Virus record (IMG/VR): IMGVR_UViG_3300009172_000019
Span: 1 to 36,633 of that record
Reading direction: 5' to 3' (one strand)
Origin: a virus
DNA: 36,633 bases
Shown here one piece after another: positions 17,536 through 24,371 of the stretch. A model generated the notes under the pieces. The model did not search any database and was not told the origin of the DNA. It worked only from the letters and a program-made list of their open reading frames with translations. The stretch's first letter is position 1, and each line of letters opens with the position of its first letter. A program made the translations under genes and the position numbers.

Positions 17536-17581
17536 ATTGTATTATAGAATCATAATACCACACATACGAGCAAATGTCAAG
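17536..17581 (-). repeat. 46-bp perfect direct repeat, copy 1 (promoter)
   Basis: This 46-bp stretch is identical to 17817-17862. Each copy holds a full sigma70-type promoter, so the repeat is a duplicated promoter cassette placed in front of two different small genes. Confidence 0.95.
17552..17580 (-). promoter_or_regulatory. Sigma70-type early promoter for the 17.5-13.7 kb unit
   Basis: On the minus strand: TTGACA (17575-17580), a 17-bp spacer ending TGG (extended -10), and TATTAT (17552-17557). It precedes the 57-residue gene by about 30 bases and is the only recognised promoter for the unit down to 13712. Confidence 0.88.
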
Positions 17582-17599
17582 ATGTTTTTATAACTTTTT

Positions 17600-17800
17600 T
17601 TAATAAAGTTCGTGATCCTGCCAAGTCCACTCAGATACTCTATCGACAGAAGTTCTATCAGCAAATATCAAAGTGTCAGTATCCCAATCAACATCACCAT
17701 GACTACGATGATCGTGCCATCTGTGAACAAAGTCAACATTCCAAACACGAGAAACTCTCTGTACTTGGTCGTCTGTCATACCGAAAACATGAACTGCCAT
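17600..17800 (-). CDS. Small His/Trp/Asp-rich protein, unknown function
   Basis: The gene encodes 66 residues from MAVHVFGMTDDQVQRVSRVW. An in-frame ATG six codons earlier is rejected because AAAGGGG, a strong ribosome-binding site, lies inside that extension at the right distance for this start. It has NVDFVHRWHDHRSHGDVDWD and ends WTWQDHELY. The many His/Asp residues could bind metal. I recall similar small proteins in marine phages without known function. It is a single-gene unit between two copies of the 46-bp promoter repeat. Confidence 0.75.
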   Translation of the reverse strand: MAVHVFGMTDDQVQRVSRVWNVDFVHRWHDHRSHGDVDWDTDTLIFADRTSVDRVSEWTWQDHELY

Positions 17801-17816
17801 TTCAAACCCCTTTCTC

Positions 17817-17862
17817 ATTGTATTATAGAATCATAATACCACACATACGAGCAAATGTCAAG
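17817..17862 (-). repeat. 46-bp perfect direct repeat, copy 2 (promoter)
   Basis: Identical over 46 bases to 17536-17581. The copies start 281 bases apart in direct orientation with the 66-residue gene between them, so recombination between them would delete that gene. Confidence 0.95.
17833..17861 (-). promoter_or_regulatory. Sigma70-type early promoter for the 66-residue gene
   Basis: On the minus strand: TTGACA (17856-17861), a 17-bp spacer ending TGG and TATTAT (17833-17838), identical to the promoter at 17552-17580. The start codon used is 33 bases downstream. Confidence 0.88.
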
Positions 17863-17939
17863 TAAATTCTTTAAGTACCTACTATTGCATTTATAGATTG
17901 CCTGAGGCCACTACAGTATTAACCCCCCCCTATGCTAGC

Positions 17940-18063
17940 TGAGAGGACACAGTGTGATAACAGAAGAGAGCGCCCAACACATCATGACACCATACTATGG
18001 AACTTTCTAGCAGAGCTGCTATCTGTCAACCAACCCACCTTAATGAACACTCTCTTCTGATTC
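17940..18063 (-). ncRNA. Candidate small non-coding RNA closed by a 10-bp stem
   Basis: Transcription from the promoter at 18069-18097 should begin near 18062. It would at once copy CAGAAGAGAG (complement of 18050-18059), which pairs perfectly with the complement of 17961-17970, 79 bases on. Inside lie two smaller hairpins (TAGCA-GCTC-TGCTA and CCAT-AGT-ATGG). Just after the stem is another (CACACTGTG). There is no T-loop or anticodon arm, so it is not a tRNA, and there is no open frame of note. The 3' end is not defined. The call rests on promoter position plus the closing stem. Confidence 0.4.
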
Positions 18064-18068
18064 TATTA

Positions 18069-18097
18069 ATAGTACCACACTTAGCGGCTAATGTCAA
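18069..18097 (-). promoter_or_regulatory. Sigma70-type promoter ahead of the candidate RNA
   Basis: On the minus strand: TTGACA (18092-18097), a 17-bp spacer ending GTGTGG (TGn extended -10) and TACTAT (18069-18074). No gene starts within the next 260 bases, so its product is probably an untranslated RNA or a long leader. Confidence 0.8.
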
Positions 18098-18207
18098 GTA
18101 CTATTTAAGCTTCTCCCAGCATATCTCCCATCAATCTCTCTGTTGTATGCATCTCTTAGCCTTATCTAAGTAAGCACTATAGTTATTCTGAATGGCATAC
18201 AAGTACT

Positions 18208-18236
18208 ATTATACACACATATGGAGCGCTTGTCAA
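18208..18236 (-). promoter_or_regulatory. Perfect-consensus sigma70 promoter
   Basis: On the minus strand: TTGACA (18231-18236), a 17-bp spacer and TATAAT (18208-18213). Both boxes match the consensus exactly. It is followed by only a 15-codon frame before the next promoter at 18069-18097, so the two may give stacked transcripts of the same RNA. Confidence 0.85.
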
Positions 18237-18374
18237 GTCTTTTTTTAATTATTTCTGTATTATTTCTGGGAGCTCTCTGTGAAAATTCGGTCTCTGACAG
18301 ACTTTAAACACAAAGGATGTATGTTTATTTCGCCATTTAATTAAAGTGTCCGATTATCCCATAATATCCCATGA

Positions 18375-19151
18375 TTACCCATTCGTTTCCGCTAACACGG
18401 GTTTTAGTCTATTCTCTCTCATGAAATCTTCTACTCTTATAGTGGGTCTCCAACCTATACTCTTCATGATACTGATGTCAGCAAGGGTCGTATGTCTCTC
18501 ATATGCCATCTCTGGGTACTCTTCTATTGTATGGCATGGTAGGTCTGGGCGTATATCTTGTATTGATATGTTAGTGCCTGTACCTATGTCTACTACTCCC
18601 TTGATATGGTGATGTTTTATGAGTTTCTTTATAGCACTGCATATATCGTTTACATGTATGAAGTCTCTTCTGTGATTTGTTGTATATGTTAGTTCATTGT
18701 TTATTAATTTATCAAATAGCATACCCTTTCTAGGCGTGCTACTATATACGGTGTGAAACCTCATGAATACTACGTTCTTATGTGGTATTGATTCTGCTAC
18801 ATACTTACTCCCAGCATATGGATTTAAAGCAGGTTCATACGCTGTGCTGCTTGATGCAACTAAGCATCTTATGTTCTTATAATGTTCTAATATACGTTGT
18901 GTTCCTATGACGTTTGTTTTCCAATAGTCAGCAGGTCGATTCATTGACTCTCTTACACCTCCTATACCAGCAAGATGAATCACCATGTCTATATTGCTTG
19001 GCAATTCTGCTCTCGTAATACATTGATGGTCGGTAACTTGATTAGGTGTAGGTCTGTGTATATCTAGTCCAGAGAGTACATGGTCGTCTCTCAGCGCATC
19101 CGTGAGTGCCGTTCCGATGAAACCCTTATGTCCAGTGATAAGTATGTTCAT
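18375..19151 (-). CDS. NAD-dependent epimerase/dehydratase (extended SDR)
   Basis: The 258-residue protein has the N-terminal nucleotide-binding motif MNILITGHKGFIG (G7, G10, G13), VIHLAGIGG, a serine cluster (LVASSSTAYEP, about residues 98-106) and the catalytic YAGSK (Y112, K116). RRDFIHVNDICSAI and a VVDIGTGTN segment complete the extended-SDR pattern of sugar-nucleotide epimerases, reductases and dehydratases. It is somewhat shorter than the usual 310-340 residues, mostly in the C-terminal substrate domain. It may alter a nucleotide sugar used for host-surface or virion glycans. It is last in a unit of small genes started at 20695. Confidence 0.88.
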   Translation of the reverse strand: MNILITGHKGFIGTALTDALRDDHVLSGLDIHRPTPNQVTDHQCITRAELPSNIDMVIHLAGIGGVRESMNRPADYWKTNVIGTQRILEHYKNIRCLVASSSTAYEPALNPYAGSKYVAESIPHKNVVFMRFHTVYSSTPRKGMLFDKLINNELTYTTNHRRDFIHVNDICSAIKKLIKHHHIKGVVDIGTGTNISIQDIRPDLPCHTIEEYPEMAYERHTTLADISIMKSIGWRPTIRVEDFMRENRLKPVLAETNG

Positions 19152-19160
19152 TTCGACTGT

Positions 19161-19253
19161 TTATGCGATGCTAATTAGCATGGCAGTGTATCCCATCCAT
19201 ACGAATATGTAAAATGCAGTAGCATATACTCCCCATTTAATTAATTGTAACAT
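19161..19253 (-). CDS. Tiny single-span membrane protein, 30 residues
   Basis: The gene encodes MLQLIKWGVYATAFYIFVWM followed by GYTAMLISIA, one long hydrophobic helix. It starts 17 bases inside the end of the 70-residue gene and ends nine bases before the epimerase start. It fills an otherwise empty gap and fits the pattern of other tiny membrane proteins in this phage. Function unknown. Confidence 0.58.
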   Translation of the reverse strand: MLQLIKWGVYATAFYIFVWMGYTAMLISIA

Positions 19254-19449
19254 TGACTCGATTCCCATATTTTACGATGAGTGCTTCTAGCACACGATTC
19301 CAATACTGTGTAGACCATTCTGTGCTACACATATCTATTTGTTGACTTACATTATTTTGACGAGTTGCCGCTAGATTCTCGTCCAGAAGAGCGAGTGTCC
19401 AATCTGGACTATCCATTCCAAGGACATCATGATTTTTTAATCTTCTCAT
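19237..19449 (-). CDS. Small soluble protein, 70 residues, unknown function
   Basis: The gene encodes MRRLKNHDVLGMDSPDWTLA, followed by LLDENLAATRQNN, TEWSTQYWNRVLEALIVKYG and NRVNVTIN. It looks like a mixed helical soluble domain. Its ATG overlaps the TGA of the upstream 56-residue gene (ATGA). No family is recognised. Confidence 0.68.
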   Translation of the reverse strand: MRRLKNHDVLGMDSPDWTLALLDENLAATRQNNVSQQIDMCSTEWSTQYWNRVLEALIVKYGNRVNVTIN

Positions 19450-19616
19450 TTCTCATTCCACTTCAAGATTTCAACAACACCATCCTTACTTACCTTACAG
19501 CGTAAGAATCCATCATGTATTAACTTATCAATTGTTGTTTCAATAGCAGTTCTGCTAAACAAATAATAAGTCACGACTGACCCCACGACATATGCGCCGA
19601 ACATCCACCCAATCAT
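19446..19616 (-). CDS. Small membrane-anchored protein, 56 residues
   Basis: The gene encodes a hydrophobic N-terminus (MIGWMFGAYVVGSVVTYYLF) and a soluble tail (TAIETTIDKLIHDGFLRC, then KVSKDGVVEILKWNE). The form, an N-terminal anchor with a short helix-strand domain of the type LI..GFL...., is one I recall from small proteins of marine T4-like phages. It is coupled on both sides: its ATG lies within the last codons of the 84-residue gene and its TGA overlaps the next ATG. Function unknown. Confidence 0.74.
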   Translation of the reverse strand: MIGWMFGAYVVGSVVTYYLFSRTAIETTIDKLIHDGFLRCKVSKDGVVEILKWNEK

Positions 19617-19867
19617 ATTTGTATTGTTTCCATATGAAAGAGATCAGCGGCCTTTTTACCCTTATTGGCAAATGCCTCTAATGCCTTATCAACAGATTCT
19701 TTCTCTGTTGGAGCAGTATAGGACACACACTGTCGTAACGCTTGGCGTTTCATCATATGTGGTATCTTAGACTCCTTCGTCACAAACCCTATCTGATGTA
19801 ACAGTCCTTCGATAAAAGTACGATCTGTATTGATAAATACGGTAGTCTTGAACATAGTTTTTTTCAT
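19613..19867 (-). CDS. Small basic protein, 84 residues, unknown function
   Basis: The gene encodes MKKTMFKTTVFINTDRTFIE, then GLLHQIGFVTKESKIPHMMK and a helical C-terminus (DKALEAFANKGKKAADLFHM). An in-frame second ATG at codon 5 is an alternative start; AAGGAAAAC upstream fits the first. It overlaps the next gene by four bases. It has no recognised motif. Confidence 0.68.
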   Translation of the reverse strand: MKKTMFKTTVFINTDRTFIEGLLHQIGFVTKESKIPHMMKRQALRQCVSYTAPTEKESVDKALEAFANKGKKAADLFHMETIQI

Positions 19868-19888
19868 GTAGTTTTCCTTATTCGCTGA

Positions 19889-20248
19889 TTAAAGATAAAG
19901 CGGGCCAGTCCAGCGTATACCGAAACCCCCTTCTAGAACATTACCACGAGCGGCATTACGAGCAGGAGCATTAAATCCTGCAGCTTTAAGTAAGTCACCC
20001 TTTTTAAATTTTGAATCTTGAGTCGTATTGACTACAAATCCCCATACTTGACCCATTCGGCCTGATGTGTGGTCGGATACACGACCAATCTTAATATATT
20101 TTTGTCCTACTTTAATCATGAACCCATCACGAAATTCATCAGAAGTTCTATGTGAGAAATCCATACTCTTATAGTCATGTGCAGCAGCATCTAACATATT
20201 GTTGATACCGTCCATTACATCATCGAATTGTTTTTTAATCTGTGTCAT
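19889..20248 (-). CDS. Conserved-type phage protein, 119 residues, unknown function
   Basis: The gene encodes an N-terminal helix (MTQIKKQFDDVMDGINNMLD), then a small beta-rich part (FMIKVGQKYIKIGRVSD, then MGQVWGFVV) and a Gly/Ala-rich end with GNVLEGGFGIRWTGPLYL. The final motif looks like a conserved tail, and I recall similar proteins in marine phages without known role. It overlaps the upstream gene by one base (TAATG type) and is 21 bases from the next. Confidence 0.72.
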   Translation of the reverse strand: MTQIKKQFDDVMDGINNMLDAAAHDYKSMDFSHRTSDEFRDGFMIKVGQKYIKIGRVSDHTSGRMGQVWGFVVNTTQDSKFKKGDLLKAAGFNAPARNAARGNVLEGGFGIRWTGPLYL

Positions 20249-20625
20249 TATGCGACCTCTTTCATTGCAGTTACAGTATAAGGTTTATTCCATTGTCCAA
20301 TATTGATATCACAATAATGCGACCTATGAAAGTAGTCAACCATTGCATCATCGTTATTGAAATACTTAACACCTTTCATTTGCAAAAGCAACTCATTTAG
20401 AAAGTTCTTCTGAATACCTTCATAATGTGAGTCAATGTGATACACATTTACTTGACTATAATCGTCACCATGTGAATGTTTGAACGTCATCGGCCCAGAC
20501 TTTATATTTACAACAATAGTTGAGTGGTGTCTGACTGCAATAGATGCCTTCATATTATACTTGTTTAGAACCTTTTTTATACCGACTGAAAGTTCTTTTT
20601 TGTCGTTTTGTGATACATACGCCAT
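20248..20625 (-). CDS. Conserved-type phage protein, 125 residues, unknown function
   Basis: The gene encodes MAYVSQNDKKELSVGIKKVL, then ASIAVRHHSTIVVNIKSGPM, VNVYHIDSHYEGIQKNFLNE, FNNDDAMVDYFHRSHYCDIN and IGQWNKPY. This order of motifs is one I remember as widespread in bacteriophages and some bacteria, with no assigned function. It is soluble, and the several His residues are notable. It is the first gene of its unit, 42 bases from the promoter -10 box, with a leader that is repeated at 30944-30964. Confidence 0.82.
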   Translation of the reverse strand: MAYVSQNDKKELSVGIKKVLNKYNMKASIAVRHHSTIVVNIKSGPMTFKHSHGDDYSQVNVYHIDSHYEGIQKNFLNELLLQMKGVKYFNNDDAMVDYFHRSHYCDINIGQWNKPYTVTAMKEVA

Positions 20626-20642
20626 TTGTTTTTCTCTCTCTT

Positions 20643-20663
20643 TGTTTCAACTCATCTTACTTA
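20643..20663 (-). repeat. 21-bp leader repeat, copy A
   Basis: This 5'-leader segment is identical to 30944-30964, which lies in the leader of an unrelated gene. Both sit directly downstream of a sigma70 promoter, and both are followed by an AG-rich tract (GAGAGAG) that serves as the ribosome-binding site. Confidence 0.95.
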
Positions 20664-20666
20664 TAC

Positions 20667-20695
20667 AATGTATCAGGCTTTTAGGGCAATGTCAA
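20667..20695 (-). promoter_or_regulatory. Sigma70-type early promoter for the 20.6-18.4 kb unit
   Basis: On the minus strand: TTGACA (20690-20695), a 17-bp spacer ending TGA (TGn) and TACATT (20667-20672). The spacer shares TTGCCC-AAAAG with the promoter at 30968-30996. Confidence 0.82.
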
Positions 20696-20729
20696 GTGTT
20701 ATTTTAAATCGTTGATAATACAGCGTTTT

Positions 20730-21806
20730 TTAGTAGTTATATTTATCCAATATGGACACTTTACGCTTACCGATTCGCTTTGATTCGGACAGTTGTTTCT
20801 GTATATGGTACATAACCTCTGGTTGCATCTGTTTTCGTGTCTTATCGTCCTTATATCGTGTACATTTGTTATCTGCTACACATGAACAGCGTATCTTTGT
20901 GCATGTCACGAAATTCCTGGGCAGCGTAATCTTCTTATCCTCTATATTTGCATAAGAACCACCTATCTTACATACTCCTCGTTGTATGTTACCATATTGA
21001 TCTATCTGACACCCTTCTAACCCTATACCACACAGCCAACCGTTGAAATCGTCCTCTTGTCGTGTAATCATATTGTTTGCCCACTCTTCCTTCGGTTCGT
21101 CTACCTCATTATAGTAGGCAAGCATGTCTGGTTGGTCAAATCTCTCACCAATCTCATCATATGATTGAGCATGTTCTCGTTCCTCTAACCACTGTATCTG
21201 CTCTGGTGTATAGAATGGGTCGTACTTACGATTGTCTGAATCCCATGTGCTCTTGGTTCGTATTCTCTTTATGTGGTGGTTTATCTGTCCTTTTTCACAA
21301 AATTCTACAATGTTCTGTACTGTATCCCAATACTCGGGCTCTGCCATAAGATTGACACTAAACTTCTTTAATGGTAATGCAGATAGGACATCCTTAAATT
21401 TGTCTAACTTTAGAAACCCAAAATGTGAACTAAACTGTATCTTCTCTACCCACTCCGACAACTCTTTATAATACTTTGGTAGTCTAGAACCATTACTGTT
21501 CAACCCCAGATTTCTTGCTCTGTCTGGGTATTCTGTTTTCAACCACTTGACAAACGGCAGAAAGTTTGGATTGATTGTTGGTTCACCACCAGTAAACCAT
21601 ATCTTGATATCCAGATTACTTGGTATCTCTGGTTCAATCTTTCTAAAGATTTCTTGGAAACTTTCTAGACTACGATGTTTTGATGTATAGTCATGTAGAT
21701 TGTCTGGGCAATAAGCACAATCGTAATTACATCTCTTACCCACATTCCAGTGAATTGTAAAGAAGTGTTGTGGTCTATTGCTTTGGGTGGTTATTCTAAA
21801 ATTCAT
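20730..21806 (-). CDS. Radical SAM enzyme with C-terminal cysteine cluster
   Basis: About 358 residues from MNFRITTQSNRP; an ATG six codons earlier is possible but lies further inside the methyltransferase gene. The radical SAM motif is CNYDCAYC (C26, C30, C33), followed by KIWFTGGEPTINPNF (GGEP) and NLGLNSNGSRLP. The C-terminal region has many cysteines (LCGIGLEGC, RGVCKIGG, CTKIRCSC, NKCTRYK), which suggests a SPASM-like domain with auxiliary Fe-S clusters. Such enzymes often modify peptides. It overlaps the methyltransferase by 11 bases and is the last gene of the 9-kb operon. It differs from the twitch-type pair upstream. Confidence 0.9.
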   Translation of the reverse strand: MNFRITTQSNRPQHFFTIHWNVGKRCNYDCAYCPDNLHDYTSKHRSLESFQEIFRKIEPEIPSNLDIKIWFTGGEPTINPNFLPFVKWLKTEYPDRARNLGLNSNGSRLPKYYKELSEWVEKIQFSSHFGFLKLDKFKDVLSALPLKKFSVNLMAEPEYWDTVQNIVEFCEKGQINHHIKRIRTKSTWDSDNRKYDPFYTPEQIQWLEEREHAQSYDEIGERFDQPDMLAYYNEVDEPKEEWANNMITRQEDDFNGWLCGIGLEGCQIDQYGNIQRGVCKIGGSYANIEDKKITLPRNFVTCTKIRCSCVADNKCTRYKDDKTRKQMQPEVMYHIQKQLSESKRIGKRKVSILDKYNY

Positions 21807-22515
21807 ATGTCCATCGCCACACAACTCTTTGTGGATTATCCTCTTCGTGTATACCTCTTACTTTTGCTCTGTATTGTAGAGCCTTTCTCTGTATATTATA
21901 ATGTTTGCGAGTCATCTTCCTCATATCCGTAGTGCCGACACCATCAATTGTAGTTTTTAGTGCAAACTCTTTCCCCAACCTAGTGATACGTTCTTCTGTC
22001 CATGTTATGTCACCATGTGCTACAATTGTGCCTGATGGTTTTAGTAGATGTACCCCTTGTGCAATTATTGATCTGTGTGTATCCTCATCTGTTGGCCCCC
22101 AAGGCCCAAGGATTAATACCCAATCAGCAATATTGGGTTTAAATATGTCCACTGCATCTTGTATTGGTCTAACTAGGTCTGATGTGGGGAATTTTACCAA
22201 GTCCATACCAATAAGATTCGGTATGATACCCTTGAATGGATTAGCACCACAACCAAGGTCAATGACTAACTCTGGATTAGTTGATGCTATCTCTTCTGCA
22301 AGTCCTCTTCCACTTAGTGACCTATACAATGGTAGGTTTTGTCTGATACTTTTCTCTATATCACCACTAAATCTTTCCTCCAGAATTTCGTGGGCGTCTG
22401 GTTGTCCATATTTGATAAGTCTATTCTTTGCTCTACTATACCATTGTTCTCTGTCCTCTTTTCTCATCATCCAGAGCATCCAATCGTAGTATCGTTTTGG
22501 TTCTCTATCTTCCAT
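21796..22515 (-). CDS. Class I SAM-dependent methyltransferase-like protein
   Basis: The 239-residue protein has an N-terminal helical part rich in charged residues and then motif I at about residues 84-93 (VIDLGCGANPFKG), GMDLV (motif II), ADWVLILGPWGP (motif IV-like) and LLKPSGTIVAHGDI (motif VI). This is a Rossmann methyltransferase with full SAM-binding signature; the substrate is unknown. It overlaps radical SAM genes on both sides (11 bases each), so the three proteins should be made in linked amounts and may act in one pathway. Confidence 0.82.
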   Translation of the reverse strand: MEDREPKRYYDWMLWMMRKEDREQWYSRAKNRLIKYGQPDAHEILEERFSGDIEKSIRQNLPLYRSLSGRGLAEEIASTNPELVIDLGCGANPFKGIIPNLIGMDLVKFPTSDLVRPIQDAVDIFKPNIADWVLILGPWGPTDEDTHRSIIAQGVHLLKPSGTIVAHGDITWTEERITRLGKEFALKTTIDGVGTTDMRKMTRKHYNIQRKALQYRAKVRGIHEEDNPQRVVWRWTYEF

Positions 22516-23767
22516 GAAATAAATCCTTTAATCGTAACATATTATTATCTATGCTATCCCAATTAGGGCGTTTTGGTCTAAGTCTGTCTTTAAGTTCTGT
22601 ATCATCTTTGAGTTGAGCCCATTGCACTTCTTTTGGCATACCAGTTTCCCCATTCGTTATGTGTTTAATAGCATCCTTTGATATTTTATCACCACCCTCT
22701 AGATAGTCTACTGCCCGTTGTATTGTATCATCTGGTAGAAATCTTACGTTTTGACATTTGGGTCTATACACAAAGTTTGAGTGTAAATTTATTAAATCTT
22801 TTCTACCCTCTTCACGGGCCCACTTTTCAAACTCTCTTATATTAAACAAATTAAACACACTTACAGTAAATTGATATGATATGGCTATGTCTGAAGCAAA
22901 CAACAACAATTGTTTAGTGTTTCTTGTCCATTGTTCCCAAGTGTGTGGATATCTTATATAATTATAATTGGCATCAGTTCCATCCACCGATAAATTAATC
23001 TTGGCACTTTTAAACTGACACATTTTTTCGTAGATGTCTGTGCCTTTGTATGTGCCGTTTGTAGTTAGTGAAAGTTCTATATGAGCTGAATGTCCAGTTT
23101 CTAACATGTAGTCCATCACCTCATGTACTTGTGGAATCAATGTTGGTTCACCACCAGTAAACTTTAATGTTCTTATGTGTTCTGCATTTGACTTTAACTT
23201 ATCATAAAAAGCAGGGTTTTGCCACCATTGTAATTCATCTGTAAACCCTGCTTTTTTATAGTCTGCCCATATTTTCTCTTTTTTCTCTTTACGGTTTCCT
23301 GCTTTATGCCACCATCCCTCTTTATAATTGTTCCACTTTTCTTTTGCAATAAGAGAACTAGATGCAGCTTCACACATATTGCACATTAGATTACACTTAC
23401 TACCAAGTTTTAAGTCTACATACGACCATTCATGTTCAGTTACAAGGTCATTCTCTAATCTTTCATTAGAACCTAGTCTCATACTTTGTATACCAGCTGC
23501 TTCTTGATCCCAACATTTATCACACCTTGGGTCTTTTATACCATTGTCTAAGTTGTCTCTTAGTGATTTCCACCAATCTGTTTCCCCATGATTTTCATTC
23601 CACATTGGTGGATCGCCAAACGTCACATTCCGAATGGGTGAAGTTCCTGCCTCCTTCTGACTTCTCATGAATATAGTACAACAAGGTTTATTCAGTCCAT
23701 CTGTAGACATACATATCCCACCATGTGCATAAACACACAGCGTGTTTTTTTTGTTAGCATCAATCAC
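22505..23767 (-). CDS. Twitch-domain radical SAM protein A (GTG start)
   Basis: The gene encodes 420 residues if started at GTG 23767. I chose that start over an ATG 16 codons earlier because it overlaps the ThyX stop closely and gives the same N-terminus and length as paralogue B (420 residues). A cysteine domain comes first (C11, C19, C29-C30, and CDKC at 82-85), as in twitch/SPASM auxiliary-cluster domains. The radical SAM core follows: CNLMCNMC (C125, C129, C132), GGEPTLIPQ (from 205) and LTTNGTYKG. The auxiliary domain therefore lies in front of the core, the reverse of normal SPASM order. It has an extra stretch after CC, including FMRSQKEA, absent from B. The reaction is unknown; protein or peptide modification is likely for the class. 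Confidence 0.9.
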   Translation of the reverse strand: MIDANKKNTLCVYAHGGICMSTDGLNKPCCTIFMRSQKEAGTSPIRNVTFGDPPMWNENHGETDWWKSLRDNLDNGIKDPRCDKCWDQEAAGIQSMRLGSNERLENDLVTEHEWSYVDLKLGSKCNLMCNMCEAASSSLIAKEKWNNYKEGWWHKAGNRKEKKEKIWADYKKAGFTDELQWWQNPAFYDKLKSNAEHIRTLKFTGGEPTLIPQVHEVMDYMLETGHSAHIELSLTTNGTYKGTDIYEKMCQFKSAKINLSVDGTDANYNYIRYPHTWEQWTRNTKQLLLFASDIAISYQFTVSVFNLFNIREFEKWAREEGRKDLINLHSNFVYRPKCQNVRFLPDDTIQRAVDYLEGGDKISKDAIKHITNGETGMPKEVQWAQLKDDTELKDRLRPKRPNWDSIDNNMLRLKDLFHGR

Positions 23768-24371
23768 GAAGCGCCGTCCAACTAATAGGAAAAAGTTCTT
23801 TTGCAGCATCGTCAATCATCTGTGCAATTTGTTGTGTTTCCCTCTGTGTATCTGGTTTACATCTTAGATTACATACACGGGCAAATGCCATAAGTGTACC
23901 ACTCCAATACCACTCCGTGTATAAATTCTGTGGTAATATCATTCTTGCCATCTCTGGTGCAACATTTGCTTTCAATAGATTGTTGTATGTTTGTGTCACA
24001 AATTGGACAGCACCATCAATATTGTATTCTATAGTTTCATCTGATGAACCTTGTTTTTTGTCATCTGCTTTAAGTCTCCATTCATTAGGAATGTAAAACT
24101 CTGGTTCATCATCTACATAACGTCTACTGACTTCGTTCCACACCAAACCGACTTGGTGTTTCACAAGTTGTCTTGCAACAAAGATTGGTGCCTTAATTCT
24201 GAATTGCATTGATGCATGTCCAAAAGGACTCCAGTGATTGTGTTTTGCAAGAAAATTGATGAGTTTCTCATCTCCTTTAGAAAACTCTGTACTCTCTTTT
24301 GCGAAAGATACACGAGCTGCATTTACTACTGATAGGTCTGTTCCCATCATATCTATTATTTCTACGTTCAT
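23760..24371 (-). CDS. thyX: Flavin-dependent thymidylate synthase ThyX
   Basis: The 203-residue protein makes dTMP from dUMP with FAD and methylene-tetrahydrofolate. Visible signatures are VVNAARVSFAKES near the N-terminus, LINFLAKHNHWSPFGHASM, and the ThyX-motif region VARQLVKHQVGLVWNEVSRRY. The classical motif is RHRxxSxNExSxRY; here the first part reads KHQ, the serine is replaced and there is one extra residue before NE, a form I associate with T4-like marine phages. It feeds phage DNA synthesis. It is an outlier in the modification operon, linked by an ATGA overlap upstream and an eight-base overlap with the radical SAM gene downstream. Confidence 0.92.
   Translation of the reverse strand: MNVEIIDMMGTDLSVVNAARVSFAKESTEFSKGDEKLINFLAKHNHWSPFGHASMQFRIKAPIFVARQLVKHQVGLVWNEVSRRYVDDEPEFYIPNEWRLKADDKKQGSSDETIEYNIDGAVQFVTQTYNNLLKANVAPEMARMILPQNLYTEWYWSGTLMAFARVCNLRCKPDTQRETQQIAQMIDDAAKELFPISWTALRD

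Larger units (their letters stand above)
17863..18374 (-). other. Gene-poor 0.5-kb stretch with promoters and RNA-like inverted repeats
   Basis: No convincing protein gene is seen between the 66-residue gene and the epimerase gene. The stretch holds two strong minus-strand promoters (18208-18236 and 18069-18097), a 10-bp inverted repeat (17961-17970 with 18050-18059), a run of eight C (17923-17930) and a triple ATTA(T)CCCAT-like repeat near 18352-18382. A 15-codon frame (18105-18152, MHTTERLMGDMLGEA) could be translated from the promoter at 18208-18236 but is too short to call. A TATAAATG box on the minus strand near 17890 is a weak late-promoter candidate. I read the stretch as a regulatory or non-coding RNA locus. 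Confidence 0.6.

Noticed and set aside
17582-17599. Rho-independent terminator after the 66-residue gene
   Set aside because: The T-rich tracts here are on the plus strand; on the transcribed minus strand they are A-runs and no GC stem precedes them.
17940-18063. tRNA gene in the inverted-repeat region
   Set aside because: The 10-bp closing stem is too long for an acceptor stem and no T-loop (GTTCRA) or anticodon arm is present on either strand.
20730-21806. QueE-type radical SAM enzyme for 7-deazaguanine DNA modification
   Set aside because: The protein is longer than QueE, has a C-terminal cysteine cluster that QueE lacks, and no other queuosine or preQ0 gene is seen in the window.
21905-22489. 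194-residue plus-strand frame opposite the methyltransferase gene
   Set aside because: It is antisense to a gene with clear SAM-binding motifs and has no recognisable domain or ribosome-binding site; it is a shadow of the codon use on the other strand.
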